Counted from the first letter of the stretch, positions 10,157 through 23,600 are shown. The stretch: 54,191 nucleotides of DNA from Cercozoa sp. M6MM (GCA_040357565.1 JBDODJ010000077.1), one strand, 5' to 3'. The notes: generated by a model not told the origin, from the sequence alone. Translations and numbers: made by a program.

Positions 10157-10713
10157 TCAACAACGCGCAACGAGAGGAGGACAAAGTTGAGCATACATCC
10201 AGACGAACGGCGCAATCGCATCAACGAGGACCCCAAGGAGAGCGAACAATCCAACGATGATTGTGAGAGTAGAACCAGCGCCGGATTGCCATCTCACCCA
10301 CGTCTTGTTTGTACCCCAACTGACACCTGTCCAGGAAGCAAAAAAAGCCTTGAAATAGCGCGGTAATATCTAGCAGTGGTGCACCGGCGTTTATAGAGAT
10401 AACGGTAGCCCCGAGCAACACCAACACGAAGCCCCAAATGATGATAGCGGTGCGTCTGTGTACAATGGTAGATCTAATGCTACACACTGAAGGTAAAACG
10501 GTACCGGCTGATCTTTCCACAGCAGTCGCCGTCTGTGAAGCGGTCAACAACGCCACCACCGGCGAGTGTGTCGCCGCTCGAACTTCTTGTGCTTTCTGTT
10601 TCCGAATTTGAGCGACTGCTGCTAGCCGTTTCTGTGCGCGTTCGTGTATATGTGCGCGTGCGTTCGTCGCTGGAAGTGGTGGACTCGAGGTCTTGTGATC
10701 GAGAAATTGCCAT
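10157..10713 (-). CDS. Two-membrane-segment protein with Ser/Thr/Arg-rich N-terminus
   Basis: Function unknown. The membrane part is well supported: an exon at about 10476-10395 encodes RSTIVHRRTAIII then WGFVLVLLGATVISINAG. The next exon, about 10328-10157, encodes VSWGTNKTWVRWQSGAG, then a second hydrophobic run (STLTIIVGLFALLGVLVDAI), then APFVWMYAQLCPPLVARC and TGA at 10157-10159. The two runs would form a membrane hairpin. The N-terminus is less certain. ATG at 10713 gives MAISRSQDLESTTSSDERTR and a Ser/Thr/Arg-rich region, but joining it needs a 25-base intron (GTACCG to GTGTAG). The alternative is an uninterrupted upstream frame with a helical, Gln/Lys-rich segment. It is divergent from the NUP85 gene. 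Confidence 0.55.
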
Positions 10714-11152
10714 GCTTCTCCAGGTGTTTTCGCACTAGCTCCGTCGGAAGTGACCTTGCTCCCAATATGTTGTGCCAACGACCCTAAACTCACCTTACAA
10801 TGGCACAACAGCAATATATCGAGAGGCCGACTTCGGATTTGACCCGACCCAGTTGAAGACAAAATAAAGGATCATGATCAACCAGGGCACCGGCAGTCAT
10901 GCTTTCGCTTGTTCTTGCGCGCCTTAAACATCTCTAATAAAATAGTGCCACTGAAGTGGCTAAACGCACAAACTATCGAGTCTAAGCATTTCACAGACTT
11001 GCTTTTTTCAATTCATCCTGGTCACGCGTTCTGGCTGGCGTATCCACGCGTGTGCGAATACCCTGTAGGGTCGCCCAACTTGCCCAATGAGTACGCTTTG
11101 TTTGGCGCCGGAAATGCTTGTTTCACATAAATGACTTTGTTGCGATTGTGTA
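10714..11152. promoter_or_regulatory. Divergent region upstream of NUP85
   Basis: This region separates the minus-strand membrane-protein gene from the first secure NUP85 exon. It should contain both promoters and the unresolved first NUP85 exon; ATG 11089 is one candidate start. No clear core promoter motif was seen. Confidence 0.4.
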
Positions 11153-13363
11153 GATCGCGAGGGTGCTGTGCCGTTGTGTTTCGTTCCGAACGCCGGCGAC
11201 AATGCCACGTTGGTGAGCTTCGGCACCGGCGGCTCAATGGAGGTGCTGCACGCGGCCGCCTCGTCACCGACAGAAGCTGCCGTACCTTGTTTTTATAATT
11301 GTACTTTGGGTGCGCCAGTCACACAAGCGTGCGTGCACAGGCCGCGCTGACAGACGTGGACACAGAGATTATTCGCCGACTGGCACGAGTGTTCGTGCGT
11401 TTGCACCGCGACCTTTGCAATGAAGGTACCTTTTTGCACATGCCCTGTGCTGATACTACGCTTGTGTTTTCTTGATGCAGAAGTACACAGCGGCAATGTC
11501 TGTGAGCACGTGTACGAAGCGTCGGTAGGAACCACTTTCTAACCACTTGGTGCTTGTGCTGTGTATGTCTCGTGTGCTGGCAGCTGCGCTTTCGAGGCGA
11601 ATTGCAGAACCAGGCGGGCATGTGCGATGCTGGAGAGCGGCGCCGACTTCAGGCAGCACATCTCGCTTGGCACCTTTTTGAGTGAGTCTACCACTTGAAT
11701 GTGCTTTCGTGGGCCGTGTGTGTGTTATGTGTGTGTTTTATGTGTATGTGTTGTGTGTGTGTTGTGTGTGTATGTGTTGTGTGTGTATGTGTGTGTTGGG
11801 TGTGTGTGTGTGTGTTACGTGTGTGTGTGTGTGTGTGTTATGTGTGTGTTATGTGTGTGTTATATGTGTGTATGTGTTGTGTGTGTATGTGTGTTGTGTG
11901 TGTGTTATGTGTGTGTGTGAGTGTGCGTGTATGTGTGTGTTGTTCAGAGTTTGCTTCCTGTACCCGAGGCACTGCATTGCAACTCAACTGACGCGTTGGT
12001 TTGCCGAGTACCTGACTCTGCAAGGCGAGGTACCCGTCGGTCTGTACATGTGTGTGTGTGTGTTGTGTGTGTCGATGTGGCACCTTGAATACTGGTATGC
12101 GCAGGACTTAGTGTCACCAATCGACACTTCGGACGACGACTCGTTCTGGCGACAGGTGTCGCGACGAGCGCTGTGCGGTGACGTTGCGTGTACACTCACC
12201 TGTCAGTATGTATGGATAGAGATGCGCGAATGACTCTGTGCTGTGCTATCAGCGAGTGCGAACGCTCTGCGTCAGTTCGCTCTGCACGTGCAGCATCAGA
12301 AGTACTTGTCTGCTCTGTCTCCCACTGTCTGTGTTGATAGTCTGTCTGACTGTTGTGTGTCCTGATGCAGCGAGCAGGTGTCGCAAGCGGCGCTCTCGGT
12401 GGCCGAACTGCTGCTGTCGTCACCGCTGCTGCTGCGACAGCGCCTACAGGAACAAGAGCAGCAAGGCGACAGTGATACTTGTAGGCAACCCCTTGCGCAT
12501 GCTCGCTGTGTTCAATCCTTCCCCACCTGTGTGTTGCCGGTAGTGACCACACAGCAGTTGCGTGCCGAGTCCGAGTCGTGGACAATGTATCCCCTGTTAG
12601 TGTGTCTATCTGGGTATTATATATAGCAATATAACCAATATAGTGTGGTGCGACGCCTGCTGCGCCACCCGGGTGTGACACAGTGCGCGCCGCTGCGCCG
12701 CGTGCTCGACATGATGGGCGGCAACGGCACAGCCATGGCAGTATGTGCTCGCTCTTGTTCCCTGTATGTTTGTGTGTTGTGTGTGCACACGAACCTACTC
12801 CACAGGGAGACGACTGGCTCACGCGCGTGATGGCATACGTGGTCTTTACCGTGCCGTACGCCTCGCGTGCGGAGGTTCGCGACGCCGTGCGCCTGCACGC
12901 GACGGAGCGAGCGACGGTGCAGCTGTGGCGCACGCTGTTGGACGGCGACATTGGCGCCGCCATCGTTGCCATCAATGTCGTACGTGTGTGATAGGTCTTC
13001 CTCTGTGTTCCCACTTGTGCATCCTGTGTTCTTCAGGCGCTGCCGTGGCTTGGCGCCTTTCTGGTCGACCTTGCTGTACGTCCTATTCCTGGATATCCCG
13101 GGTGTGAGTGTGGTTTGTTTTTTGTTGGTGCAGGCACTCACGGCCAGGGTGAACAACGGCGAGAGTGTGCGTGCCGACTCGCTCGCGTCCTTCGCCATGC
13201 ACGTACTCGCACTGTGCTCTGCCTCGTGCCCGTTTGGTTTCTATGTACTGTCGGGTACTGTCGGTGTGCGCAGTCGCTGTTGCCGCACGCTGGGTTGCGA
13301 CCACTGGTGGCCGAGTTCGCTCTCACGTTGCCGCGAGAAGGGTGCCCTTGTCTCTGCTACCTG

Positions 13364-13418
<55 letters not shown>

Positions 13419-14306
13419 GTCCATTCTGACAACGTTGCCTCTGCACAGTCCGCTGCTGCTGGCCGGTGCACTGGAACTCGACATGTGCCTGCCCAGTCTG
13501 CCGGAGGAACTGCCGTGGCACCTGCGTCGTCAGACCGAGGTAGCGAAGGCTCCTATCTGCATATGAATACATCTATTTATATCTATATATCTCTATCTAT
13601 ATCTATATATCAACATCTATTTATGTGCGCAGTGGCTGGCACTGTGCGAGACACTGTCGGTGCCGTCGCTGCGGCAACTCGTGGCACGTGTGCATGCGCG
13701 CACGCTGCTGTGGCACTCCCGCGCAGTGGCGCACACCACGAACCTCGTGACCAAGGCGCTGGAGATTCTCGGCGACGACACTGTCGGCAGGCAACGCCTC
13801 GAGTACAGTCTGCTGTGTCAGGCCACCTCGTGCACCGACGCCAACGACCGGACAATAGCCGACCTGGCCGCTCTGCAGGAGGACGCCAAGTCACCGGTGC
13901 TGTCGCTTGCACATCTGCTCGCGCGCATGCACACGCAGCGAAGCGCCGCCAACGCTGCCGCCGCCGCTGCTGCCATCGCTGCCGCGCGACTGCCGAACGA
14001 CACGGCCGCGCGTGTTGCGCGCACGATCCTGCAGACGCTTCGCTGCCTGTACTATCCCGTACCCTCTCTACCCATATGCCTGACCACTTCAGTGTGTCTT
14101 ACAGCGGCGATCCGAGCGTCGGCTTCGCAGCACTCACGGCGCTTTCGGCCGCTCTGGACGACTCGCTGCTGCAAGATGATGGCGATCGCGACGGCCTCGA
14201 CTGGCTGCTCACGCTGTGTCTCAGCAAGCAACCTACCACCGGTGCTGCAGAACTCATCGATAGCGACAGCGCCGCCGGCGCTCGGGAGCAGCAGACCGTC
14301 AGTTAA
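11153..14306 (+). CDS. NUP85: Nucleoporin NUP85 (Y-complex/Nup107-160 subunit)
   Basis: NUP85 is an alpha-solenoid scaffold nucleoporin of the Y-complex at the nuclear pore. The assignment rests on the order of conserved blocks: an N-terminal beta-type segment (GAVPLCFVPNAGDNATLVSF, 11160-11283); TDVDTEIIRRLARVFVRLHR (11343-11426), matching the family's DVYSQILRKLFNE region; a helix ending WHLFE (about 11581-11681); LTRWFAEYLTLQGE; SPIDTSDDDSFWRQVSRRAL (12115-12185), matching HDSFWNLV; DDWLTRVMAYVVFTVPYASR (12807-12980); ALPWLGAFLVDLA (13037-13075), matching NWWFVAHLTDLL; SLLPHAGLRPLVAEFALTLP (about 13273-13340); LLLAGALELDMCLPSLPEEL; and the long exon 13633-14053 with LRQLVARVHARTLLWHSRAV. 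The last exon ends REQQTVS and TAA at 14304-14306. The first coding exon with ATG is not resolved, so the given start is the first secure exon. Introns are rich in (TG)n. The gene is 308 bases upstream of MDN1. Confidence 0.85.
11712..11943 (+). repeat. Imperfect TG-rich satellite in a NUP85 intron
   Basis: About 230 bases of TGTGTG interrupted by TATG, TTATG and TTG units. It fills one NUP85 intron on the sense strand. In translation it gives meaningless Cys/Val runs. Confidence 0.9.
13369..13412 (+). repeat. (TG)n microsatellite in a NUP85 intron
   Basis: A pure (TG)n run of about 44 bases in the intron before the exon encoding LLLAGALELDMC. Confidence 0.95.
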
Positions 14307-14613
14307 TTTAAAGCAGCGGTCGTGCGAGCGTCATTCAGTCATTTCGATTCGAGTTGCGGGCACAGAATAAAAGAAACGCCCTTGGCCCGAGCAGCCATAA
14401 ATTTGATACTGTTTTAAGAGAGTAATTCAGCGCCAGAGAAGTTCGTCGTGGTTGTGTTTTACTCTAAAAAAAGTGTAGCCACCTCTGAGCATTCTTTCCA
14501 CAAAATCGCTAAGCCAACGCTGCGTAGACTCACTAAGCTGCTCTAGCGCGTGAGCGACTTGACTTTACCTGACTCGCAGGCCTAGAGCACCGTGAAGGTG
14601 CGTGGGGCGCGTG
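14307..14613. promoter_or_regulatory. NUP85 to MDN1 intergenic region
   Basis: About 307 bases between the NUP85 stop and the MDN1 start, both on the plus strand. It has AATAAA at about 14366, a possible NUP85 polyadenylation signal. It must also hold the MDN1 promoter. Confidence 0.5.
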
Positions 14614-17600
14614 ATGATGGCCAATGTCGATGTCCGCGCGGAAGTGTGCGATGAAATAATGCGCGCCGAGCGGTGGTTTGCGCCGCGTGCGGCAAGCTCA
14701 TTGCAGGAGCGACTGCATGCGTTGTTTCGCGCCGGCGTCGAAGCAGCTGCCGGTGCGGAGGCGAGCAAGCACGAGGACGCAGTGCTGGCGCTGGCGTGGC
14801 TGCTGCGCGAGGCGCCAGTGCTGACCGACGAGGCGCTCGATCACGTCGGTGCTTGGCGCCGCGCGGATGCGCTGGCCCGTGTCACCACGCTGGCTACTGA
14901 GCAACCGATCCGCGCGGAGGCACTGTGTGTGGCTGCCGACTGGCTACTGACGCTGTCGCCTCGTTTCGCCAGTGGCTGTACCTCTGTCTTCTGCTGTGTT
15001 GAGGGGGGGGGGGGTCAGTGTGACCCTGTGCTTGTTCTTGTGTACAGGCGAACTCATCAACACGAGAGCGCTGTTCGCGGCCGCTGCGTCGGAGGAGACA
15101 CGAGTGCGCGTGCGTGCGGCGAGTGCACTGGCGCGCGCTCTGCGTCTGTCGGCGCAGAGACGGCGCCAGCTGCTGCAGGCGGCGTCGCGAGGTCTGTCCG
15201 AGACGCAGCTGCAGGCCATCGTGAGCGACAGCGACAGCAACGAAATCAAGACTGTCTCACTGCAGGAGGCAGGCACAAGCACTACCACAGACACAGACAC
15301 AGACACAGACAGAGACACATGCAGAGACACATGCAGAGACACAGGTGCAGACACAGACGAGGAGCAGGACACGAGTGTGCTGCTGCGAGACGGCTGCGTT
15401 GTGGTGGCCGGCGTGCCGCTGCCGCTCGCCCATGCTGCCGACACCGCCGATAGAAACACCGAGGATGCCTTGGTCCCGGTGCCGTCGACGCTGCGCAACC
15501 TGCGTGCTCTGGCACTGGCCGTGTCGCACTCCAGTTCGCCTGTCCTTCTCGAAGGTACCTCATCTGACACTTTGTGATTTGTGCACATGCTTTGTCTGAC
15601 TTGTGCATGTGCTTTGAATGTGCTTGTTGTGTAGGCGTGTCCGGTAGCGGCAAGTCGACGCTGCTGCGACACCTGGCCACGTGCACAGGCAGACTACAGG
15701 ACCTCGTGGTCGTTCACTTGGACGACCAGGTCGACAGCAAGACTCTGCTGGGACAGCATCTGTGCACGGACACTCCCGGCGAGTTCAAATGGACCCCGGG
15801 TGCGCTGACTCGTGCCGTCCAAGAAGGTTCGTCATTGATTTGTTTCTATCCAACTTGTTGCATACGCATGTTGGCACATGTGTGTCCATGTGTGTGTGTA
15901 TGTGTGTGTATATGTGTGTATGTGTGTGCAGGCAAGTGGGTACTCGTGGAGGACATCTGCACGGCGGCAGACGACGTCAAGACAGCGCTCAAGCCGCTGT
16001 TGGAGAGGAACGAACTTTTCCTGCACGACAGGCAACTCACCGTGCCTGCTGCTCCTGGCTTCCGACTCTTGGCCACGCGCACGACACTGTACTCCTGTTC
16101 TTTGACTCTGCCTGGTGGTGTTTCTGTGTGCGTTGAGTTGAACTATGTGAGTGTTGGCAGAACGTCTAACTTTGACGACAACCTGTCGCCACTGGACGCT
16201 GCGCTCTTGCAGCAGATGGCGCGTGTTCGGTACTTAACCCCCGCCCTTGCCCCACTGGGTGCGAGCCGCTTTCAACCTGTGTGGTTTCCTTTGGCAGATG
16301 CGAGCCGCTGCAGCAAGAGGAGTTGCAGCGTGTGCTGGAGCGAAAGTTTCCGCGCACGAGTGCTCTGTGCGTGCAGTCGTTACTGGACAGCTGGGCACTG
16401 CTATGCGACTCGATCCTCGAACTTGACATTGGGGTATCCATGGTGTCCTCTGTGTCTGTGTCTGTAAGGTAGACTAATTCGTGTGGTGTCACAGAGTGTG
16501 CCAGTACGAACGGCACTAGGCTCGCGGAGAGTGTCGCTACGCGACCTGTTTAAGGCTACGGCACGCATCGAGCGCTTCCTGCAGGCACCGAGTCGCCGCG
16601 GGGCGAGTCTCATGACGACTGCCATGCGCGAGAGGGCACTCGCCGAGCTGCTGGACTGCTGCGTGGTGACTGCGCCGCGACTGGAGGTGCGTCTCGCGCT
16701 GCTGCGCCAGCTGGCGCGCATCTGGACGGTCGACACAGCCGTCGTGGAGGCCAAGGAGACACGTGAGGCACCGACACTCCAGCTGCACACAGACAGAGGT
16801 AGTGTTGCCGTGACGCAAGTTGGCCGGGCACAGCTGCCGCACCTATCGAACACGAAGACACACCAGGACACGTTCGCTCTGACGGGACACGCGCTGCGTC
16901 TCATGCAGCGCGTGGCCTGCTCGCTGCTGTATCGCGAGCCTCTGCTCCTGGTGGGCGAGAGTGGCTGCGGCAAGACATCTGTCGTTCAGCACATCGCCGC
17001 TCGCACCGGCCGCACTCTGCTGGTACACTGCATCCCACCTACCTACCGCACCCACCCATGCACACACGCACACATTTACCCTTGGCACTGTGTCTGGTAG
17101 GTGCACAATCTGAACCAACAAAGCGATGCCTCGGAACTGATCGGCACGTTCCGACCGATGGATCTGCGCTCGCAGGCGACTCCGCTGCTCCGGTCCTTCC
17201 AGGTACTGGGAGGCTTTGAGTGTTCCGTGCGTATGTATATGTGTATGTGTCATGCACTTATGTGTTGTTGTTTAACTGTATTGTTGTTTGGATGGTTTAG
17301 GCCCTGTTTCCGAGAACAGTGTCGGCGCAAGAGAATGCGCGCTTCCTGTCGGCGGTGCAGGGCGCCTACAGCAACAGCGACTGGCGACGCATGTGCCGCG
17401 CCATGGGCCGCATGCGCGGTCTGGTCGAGCAGAAGCAAAAGGACATGGAGGCGCGTCTGCGCGCCAACTGGGAACGTTTCTTCTCGGTGCTGGAGGCTTT
17501 CTCGCGTAAGGTACGGACACGGGAGCTTTTACTTGACCCTACCCTGGTCCATACCCATTTACCCCCTTCCTGCAGTCACGCCGAGTGGCCAGTAGTGGCG

Positions 17601-20600
17601 GTGCCTTTGCCTTCGAGTTCGTGGACGGCGTGCTGACACGTGCGCTCAAGGAGGGACACTGGCTGCTCCTGGACGAGGTCAATCTGGCCTCGGCCGAGAC
17701 ACTGCAGCGACTGGCCTCGGTACTGGACGCCTGCAGCGGCGGCAAACTGCTGCTGCTGGAGAAGGGCGACAACGAGGACATCCAAGTGCACCCGGACTTC
17801 CGACTGCTGGCGTGCATGAACCCGCCCACCGATCACGGCAAGCGTGACCTGCCGGCCGCACTGCGCTGCCGCTTCACCGAGATCTTTGTGCACGAGCCTT
17901 CTGACCGCGCCGACCTGTGCATGGTAGCTTCTTCCTCTCCCTTTTGCCTATGCCTATACCTATGTGCCGATGCCTATGCGTATGCCAATGTACCGATACC
18001 TGTGCCCTGTGTCCAGGTGATCAATCGCGTGCTGGGCGAGGACCTGCGCTCGCGTCTCCCGGTGGACGCCATCGCCGAGACCTTCGAGACGCTCAAGGCC
18101 AAGGCTGCCAGCGGCGAGATCGGTTCCTCCTGCCTTTTCTCAAAGAAACTACAGGCGAGTGAGCACTTGCGTGTGTGTCTGTGTGTCTGTGTGTCTGTGT
18201 GTGTCTGTGTGTCTGTGTGTGTCTGTGTGTCTGTGTGATGTTTTGTGCGTCTATGTGCTTGTATCTATGTGCTTATGTGTCTATATGTGTGTCTGCAGTC
18301 GATGGTGATGGCAAGAAGCCACATTTTTCGCTGCGTTCGCTAACGCGATCACTGCGCTTCTGCTCCTCGCAGGTATTGCGTATATTATATATCTATATAT
18401 ATATATATATATCTAGGTATATCTATATGTATGTATATCTGTATATATTTATAGATATCCGACTGTGTATGTGATGTGATGTGCTGTGCTGTGGTACCTT
18501 CCCTACAGGCACACATCTACGGCAGCTGGCGTGCCTTGTACGAAGGCATTGTGCTCACGTTCACCACTTGTCTCGACGACAAGAGTCGCGTCGTTGCCGA
18601 TGCTGTGGTATCCAACTCTATCCCTCCCCTACCCTACCCTACCCTACCCTACCCTACCCTACCCTACCCTACCCTACCCTACCCTTACCCTACCTATAGC
18701 TACCCCTGCCCTAACCCCCTACCTACCTTCCATAATTCTGTTGAATGTGCTTGCAGGTCCGAGGCACGATCTTTGGCGGCAAGAACGAGCAGCATCTGCG
18801 GCGACTCAAGGGCGTGCGCAGCAAGTTCGACGGCCGGCAGGACATGGTGCTAGTGGACCGCTTCTTCCTGCCGCGCGGCGAGCTCGAGCCGCAGCAGCAC
18901 GACACCAAGTTCGTGGTGACGCCCACGGTGCGCCTGCGTCTGTCGGCCGTGGCACGTGCCGTGGCCAGCGGACTGCCGGTGCTGCTGCAAGGCCCGACGT
19001 CTGCCGGCAAGACCTCGTTGGTTGAGCACCTGGCGCGCCGCTGCGGACACGTGTGCGTACGCATCAACAATCACGAGCACACGGACATCCAGGAGTACCT
19101 AGGCGCCTACGTCAGCGGGCCCGACGGCCGCCTGCAGTTCCAAGAGGGCCCGCTGGTCCAGGCCGTGCGCCACGGTCACTGGGTCATCCTGGACGAGCTG
19201 AACCTGGCGCCCAGCGACGTACTTGAGGCACTCAATCGTCTGCTGGACGACAACCGCGAGTTGCGCATCGAGGAGACGCGCTCCACCATCAAGGCGCACG
19301 CCAAGTTTCGCTTGTTCGCCACGCAGAACCCTCCCGGCCTGTACGGTGGTCGCAAGGTGCTCTCGCGCGCCTTCCGCAATCGTTTCGTTGAGGTACCCTA
19401 TGTTTATATGATATAGGTATGTGTATCTATATTTGTCTCTCAGTATATGGGGTATATATCTGTGCATGTGTATGTGGATGTGGGCAGCTGCATGTGGGCG
19501 ACGTTCCACGCAACGAATTGATCACGATCCTGGAGAAACGCTGCGGTGTCGCTCCGTCGCGTGCCAAGCTGATGTTAGACGTCATGGGTACAGTCTCTCT
19601 ATCTTGTGTCCATATGTGCATGTCTGTGTACATGTGTGTGTGCATGTGTATGTGTCTGTATATATATATATATATGTGTGTGTGTGTACATGTATCCACA
19701 CTGCTTGCACAGGCGATCTGCAGCGTGCCCGCCAGCACTCGCACGTGTTCGAAGGCAAGCGCGGCTTTGTGACGCCTCGCGACCTGTTTCGGTATGTTTC
19801 CTTGCAGAGTGTGTCTGCATATCTATTTACAGCTATACATATGTATATATATATATATATACGTGTAAACAGATGGGCCAACCGTGTCGGGCGAGAGCAG
19901 TCGCTGGAGAAGATCGCGCTGGAGGGCTTCATGCTGCTGGGCGAGCGTTGCCGCGCGCAAGACGAGCGCGACTTTGTGGCCAGCGTGCTGGGCGAGCACT
20001 GCAAGGTCGACGTACTGGCCCTGGTGGGTCGCTTCTACGCGCAGGTCGAGTGGCCCGACGTGGCGCAGTACGAGGAGGCGCTGGCGCAGCAGGGCCTGCG
20101 ACACGTGACGGCCACGGCGGCCGCGCGGCGCCTGTACGCGCTGGTGAGTCGGTGCGCGGCGCACCAGGAGCCGGCCCTCATCGTGGGCGGCACGGGCTGC
20201 GGCAAGACGACGGTTTGTCAGCTGCTGGCCATGGTGGCCGGCCGCCGCCTGCGCATCGTGAACTGCCACCAAAACACAGAGACGGCGGACTTCCTGGGCG
20301 CGCTGCATCCCGTGCGCGGCAAGCCGACGCTGCGCGGCCGGTTGCGGCAGGCGCTGCGACGACTGGTGCAACTGCTCAGTCTGCGCGGTGAGGTGCCGCA
20401 GCACACGCTGGACGAGCTGCGTCCTGCCACGACCGACAGCAGTTTGGACAGCAGTAGTCCGGACAGTCAGGACCAGGACGTGCCACTGGACCGACACATG
20501 GTCGTGTTCGACAAGGTGGTGGCACAGCTGCGTGCGTCGGAGCCAGTGGACGCCGAGTGTGCCGACCTGCTGCACTCGATTGAGAGCGACTGGCGGCGAC

Positions 20601-23600
20601 ACCAGTCGCTATTCGAATGGCGTGACGGAGCACTCGTGCAGTCGATGAAGGAGGGCGACTGGTTCCTCGCCGACGAGATCTCGCTGGCCGACGACGCCGT
20701 TATCGAGCGACTCAACTCGGTGCTCGAGCCGAGTCGCACGCTCTTCCTTGCAGAGAAGGGCGGCGCCGGCGACGACGAGTGCGTCCGCGCGCACGAGCAG
20801 TGGCGCATCGTGGCCACCATGAACCCGGTATATTTATATTTCTATTTATTTATATCTATTTATCTAAATTTATATAAATATATTTATATTTATACATGTC
20901 TGTTTATATCTTTATATTTTATTTATATACTTGTCCATATGCGTTTGTGGCAGGGCGGCGACTTTGGCAAGAAGGAGCTCTCGCCGGCACTGCGCAACCG
21001 CTTCACGGAGATCTGGGTGGACGCGGCGCAGGCGCCGGACGACGTGCTGCGCATCGTGTCGACGCGCGTGAATTCGGACGTGGCAACGCGTGTGATTGCC
21101 TTTGTCGACTGGTTCAACTCTGCGCATGGTGAGTGCTCCTTCAGTGTATTCGTGTGTGTGTGCAAGTGTGCAAGTGTGCAAGTGTGCAAGTGTGCAAGTG
21201 TGCAAGTGTGTGCAAGTGTGTTTGTGTTGTATGTGTGGTATGTGTGCAACACAGGTGCGGCCACGCAGCGTCACCTGTCGCTGCGCGATGTGCTGGCGTG
21301 GGCTGACTTCATCGCTCGCACCAGCGGCCAAGAGCAGGGCGAACTCACGGCGCGCGAGGCCTTCCTGCACGGCGCTGGACTCATGGTGCTCGACGGCGTC
21401 GGCTGTGGCACTGGTATTCCCACTGTGCTTTGTTATACTAGGGGGTTATATGTTGTACCAGGGTATTGTTGTACTAGGGGAGTGTATGTTCTGATGTCAT
21501 GCATGTTCTGTCGCAGGTGCCTCTCGAGAGGCCGCCATGCTGGTGCGCGATGAGTGCCGAGCCAAGCTGCACGAGTTGTGGCCGTGCGACACGCCGGCCG
21601 AGGCACACGAGGACGTCGACGCGAAGGAGGTGAGCGACGACGCGACTCGCTTCGGCGTGGCGCCCTTCTTTGTGCGCAAGAGCGAGGGTGCGCGGGGATT
21701 GGCCGCCCTAAGTGGCACCAGGAACACCGAGGAGGGTGTTGCCAAGAAGGACGCTGCCAAGAAGGACACTGAGGACACGGACCAGCAGAAGCAGCCGTTC
21801 TCATTCGCGGCGCCCACGACGCGGTCAAACTTGGTGAAGCTACTGCGAGGCATGCAGCTGCCGCGCGCGCTGCTGCTCGAGGGCTCGCCCGGTGTCGGCA
21901 AGACTACCATTGTGCAGGTGCCGCTGTGCTCTATCACTCTGTCTATCTATCTTATCTGTCTGTCTATTATCTATTGACTCTCTGTCTGTTATCTGTTTAG
22001 TTGTCTCGCTGTATATTATCTATACATATCATCTGTACATATATATAATGTGTATCAAACATATATTTGTATATGTTCATCTTTATACCTGTCTATCTCT
22101 GTTTCTATCTGTATACATCTGTCATGCTCTGTATATCATTGGTATGTATACATGTATATATAGATAATTAAATGCATTAGATGTATGTTGTGTGTAACAG
22201 GCACTTGGTCGCTGCGTGGGTCGTCGGGTTGTGCGCATCAACCTGTCCGAGCAAACCGACATGGCCGACCTGCTGGGCACGGACCTGCCGACTCCCGACG
22301 GCAAGTTCGCCTGGAGTGACGGCGCCTTCCTGCAAGTATCATGCACTGCTACTCTACAATACGAGTGTAGTGTGCCCATGAGTGTGTCTGTTGCGACAGG
22401 CACTAAAGCAAGGCGACTGGGTGCTGCTGGATGAGTTGAATCTGGCCTCGCAGTCGGTGCTCGAGGGTCTCAATGCCGTGCTGGACCACCGCGCCGAGGT
22501 CTTCATTCCAGAGCTGCAGCGTACCTTCCAGTGCCCGGCCTCGTTCCGACTGTTCGCGTGCCAGAACCCGGTGGCGCAAGGCGGCGGCCGCAAGGGCCTG
22601 CCGGCCTCCTTCCTGAACCGATTCACCAAGATTTACCTGGACGACATGTGTCGCGCAGACCTGTCGTGCCTCATGACGCAGCTGGCACCCGACATTCCCG
22701 AGGCCGTGCGTGGCACGCTGGTGCGCGTCAACGACGCCGTCAACGACGCCGTTGTGCTGCGCAAGGAGGTTGCCGCCACCGCTCTGGACGGCGCGCCCTT
22801 CGAGTTCAACCTGCGCGATATGCTGCGCTGGAGCGTGCTGTTGCGCTCGCGACCCGTGTCCGCACGGACGCACCTACTAAAGAAGAGTGCCACTGTAGAC
22901 CTGCACGTGGACGATCTGCACGTGGATGACAGCGACGTTGCCGAGACCTTTGAGTTCCTGTACGCGCAGCGGATGCGCACGCCGGTGGCACGCAAGGCGG
23001 TGCGACAGCTGTTCCGCGAGGTGACGCAGCTGCCGCTGCTGCAAGCCATCCGGCAGGAGACGCCGTTGCACGTGCTGCCCGACACGGTGGTGATCGGCGA
23101 CGTCGTGCTGCCGCGAGGCGACGGACTGGCCGACCCTCTGGGCAGTGACGGCGGAAGTGAGGACCTGGTGGTGCCACGTGCCGCCCGACGCCGTGTGCTG
23201 TGCCACCTGGCACGCGCCGTCTCGCTGGCCTGGCCTGCCCTCCTCGTAGGCGATGCTGCATCAGGCAAGACTGCACTCGTGCGAACCCTGGCTCGACTGG
23301 TACGCCTTCCTTGGAGTACTCTGTGACTGTGTCTGTTGAGCGAGGAAGGAGAGAGGAGTATGTGTGCGTGTGTGCAGTGCCGCCGCTCTCTGCACGAGTT
23401 GTCGCTCAACGCCGGGATGGACGCCGGCGAGCTGCTCGGCTGCTTTGAGCAGGTCGACGTGGCCCGACACACGCGCCGTGCCCTGGAGCAGCTGGAGCGA
23501 CGCTGTCGCTGCGTCGTGACCTCCCTGCTGACGGTGTTCTTGCTCGCTGTCCTGTCTATCTGTCTACATCCATATACCCTACATTTACTCGTCTCTCTAT

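Noticed and set aside
10221-10862. Single 213-codon membrane protein
   Set aside because: The second hydrophobic helix lies in another frame after an AG acceptor, so the uninterrupted reading gives the wrong C-terminus.
11682-12233. 183-codon open frame full of Cys/Val
   Set aside because: It is mostly a TG-rich intron of NUP85, not a cysteine-rich protein.
12196-13014. 272-codon minus-strand open frame
   Set aside because: It is the antisense shadow of GC-rich NUP85 exons, which have clear homology on the plus strand.
18631-18725. Chromosome end or telomere
   Set aside because: The array is flanked on both sides by midasin exons in the correct order, so it is an intronic tract.
21163-21220. 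CRISPR-like array
   Set aside because: Units are contiguous 8-mers with no spacers, inside an intron of a eukaryotic gene.
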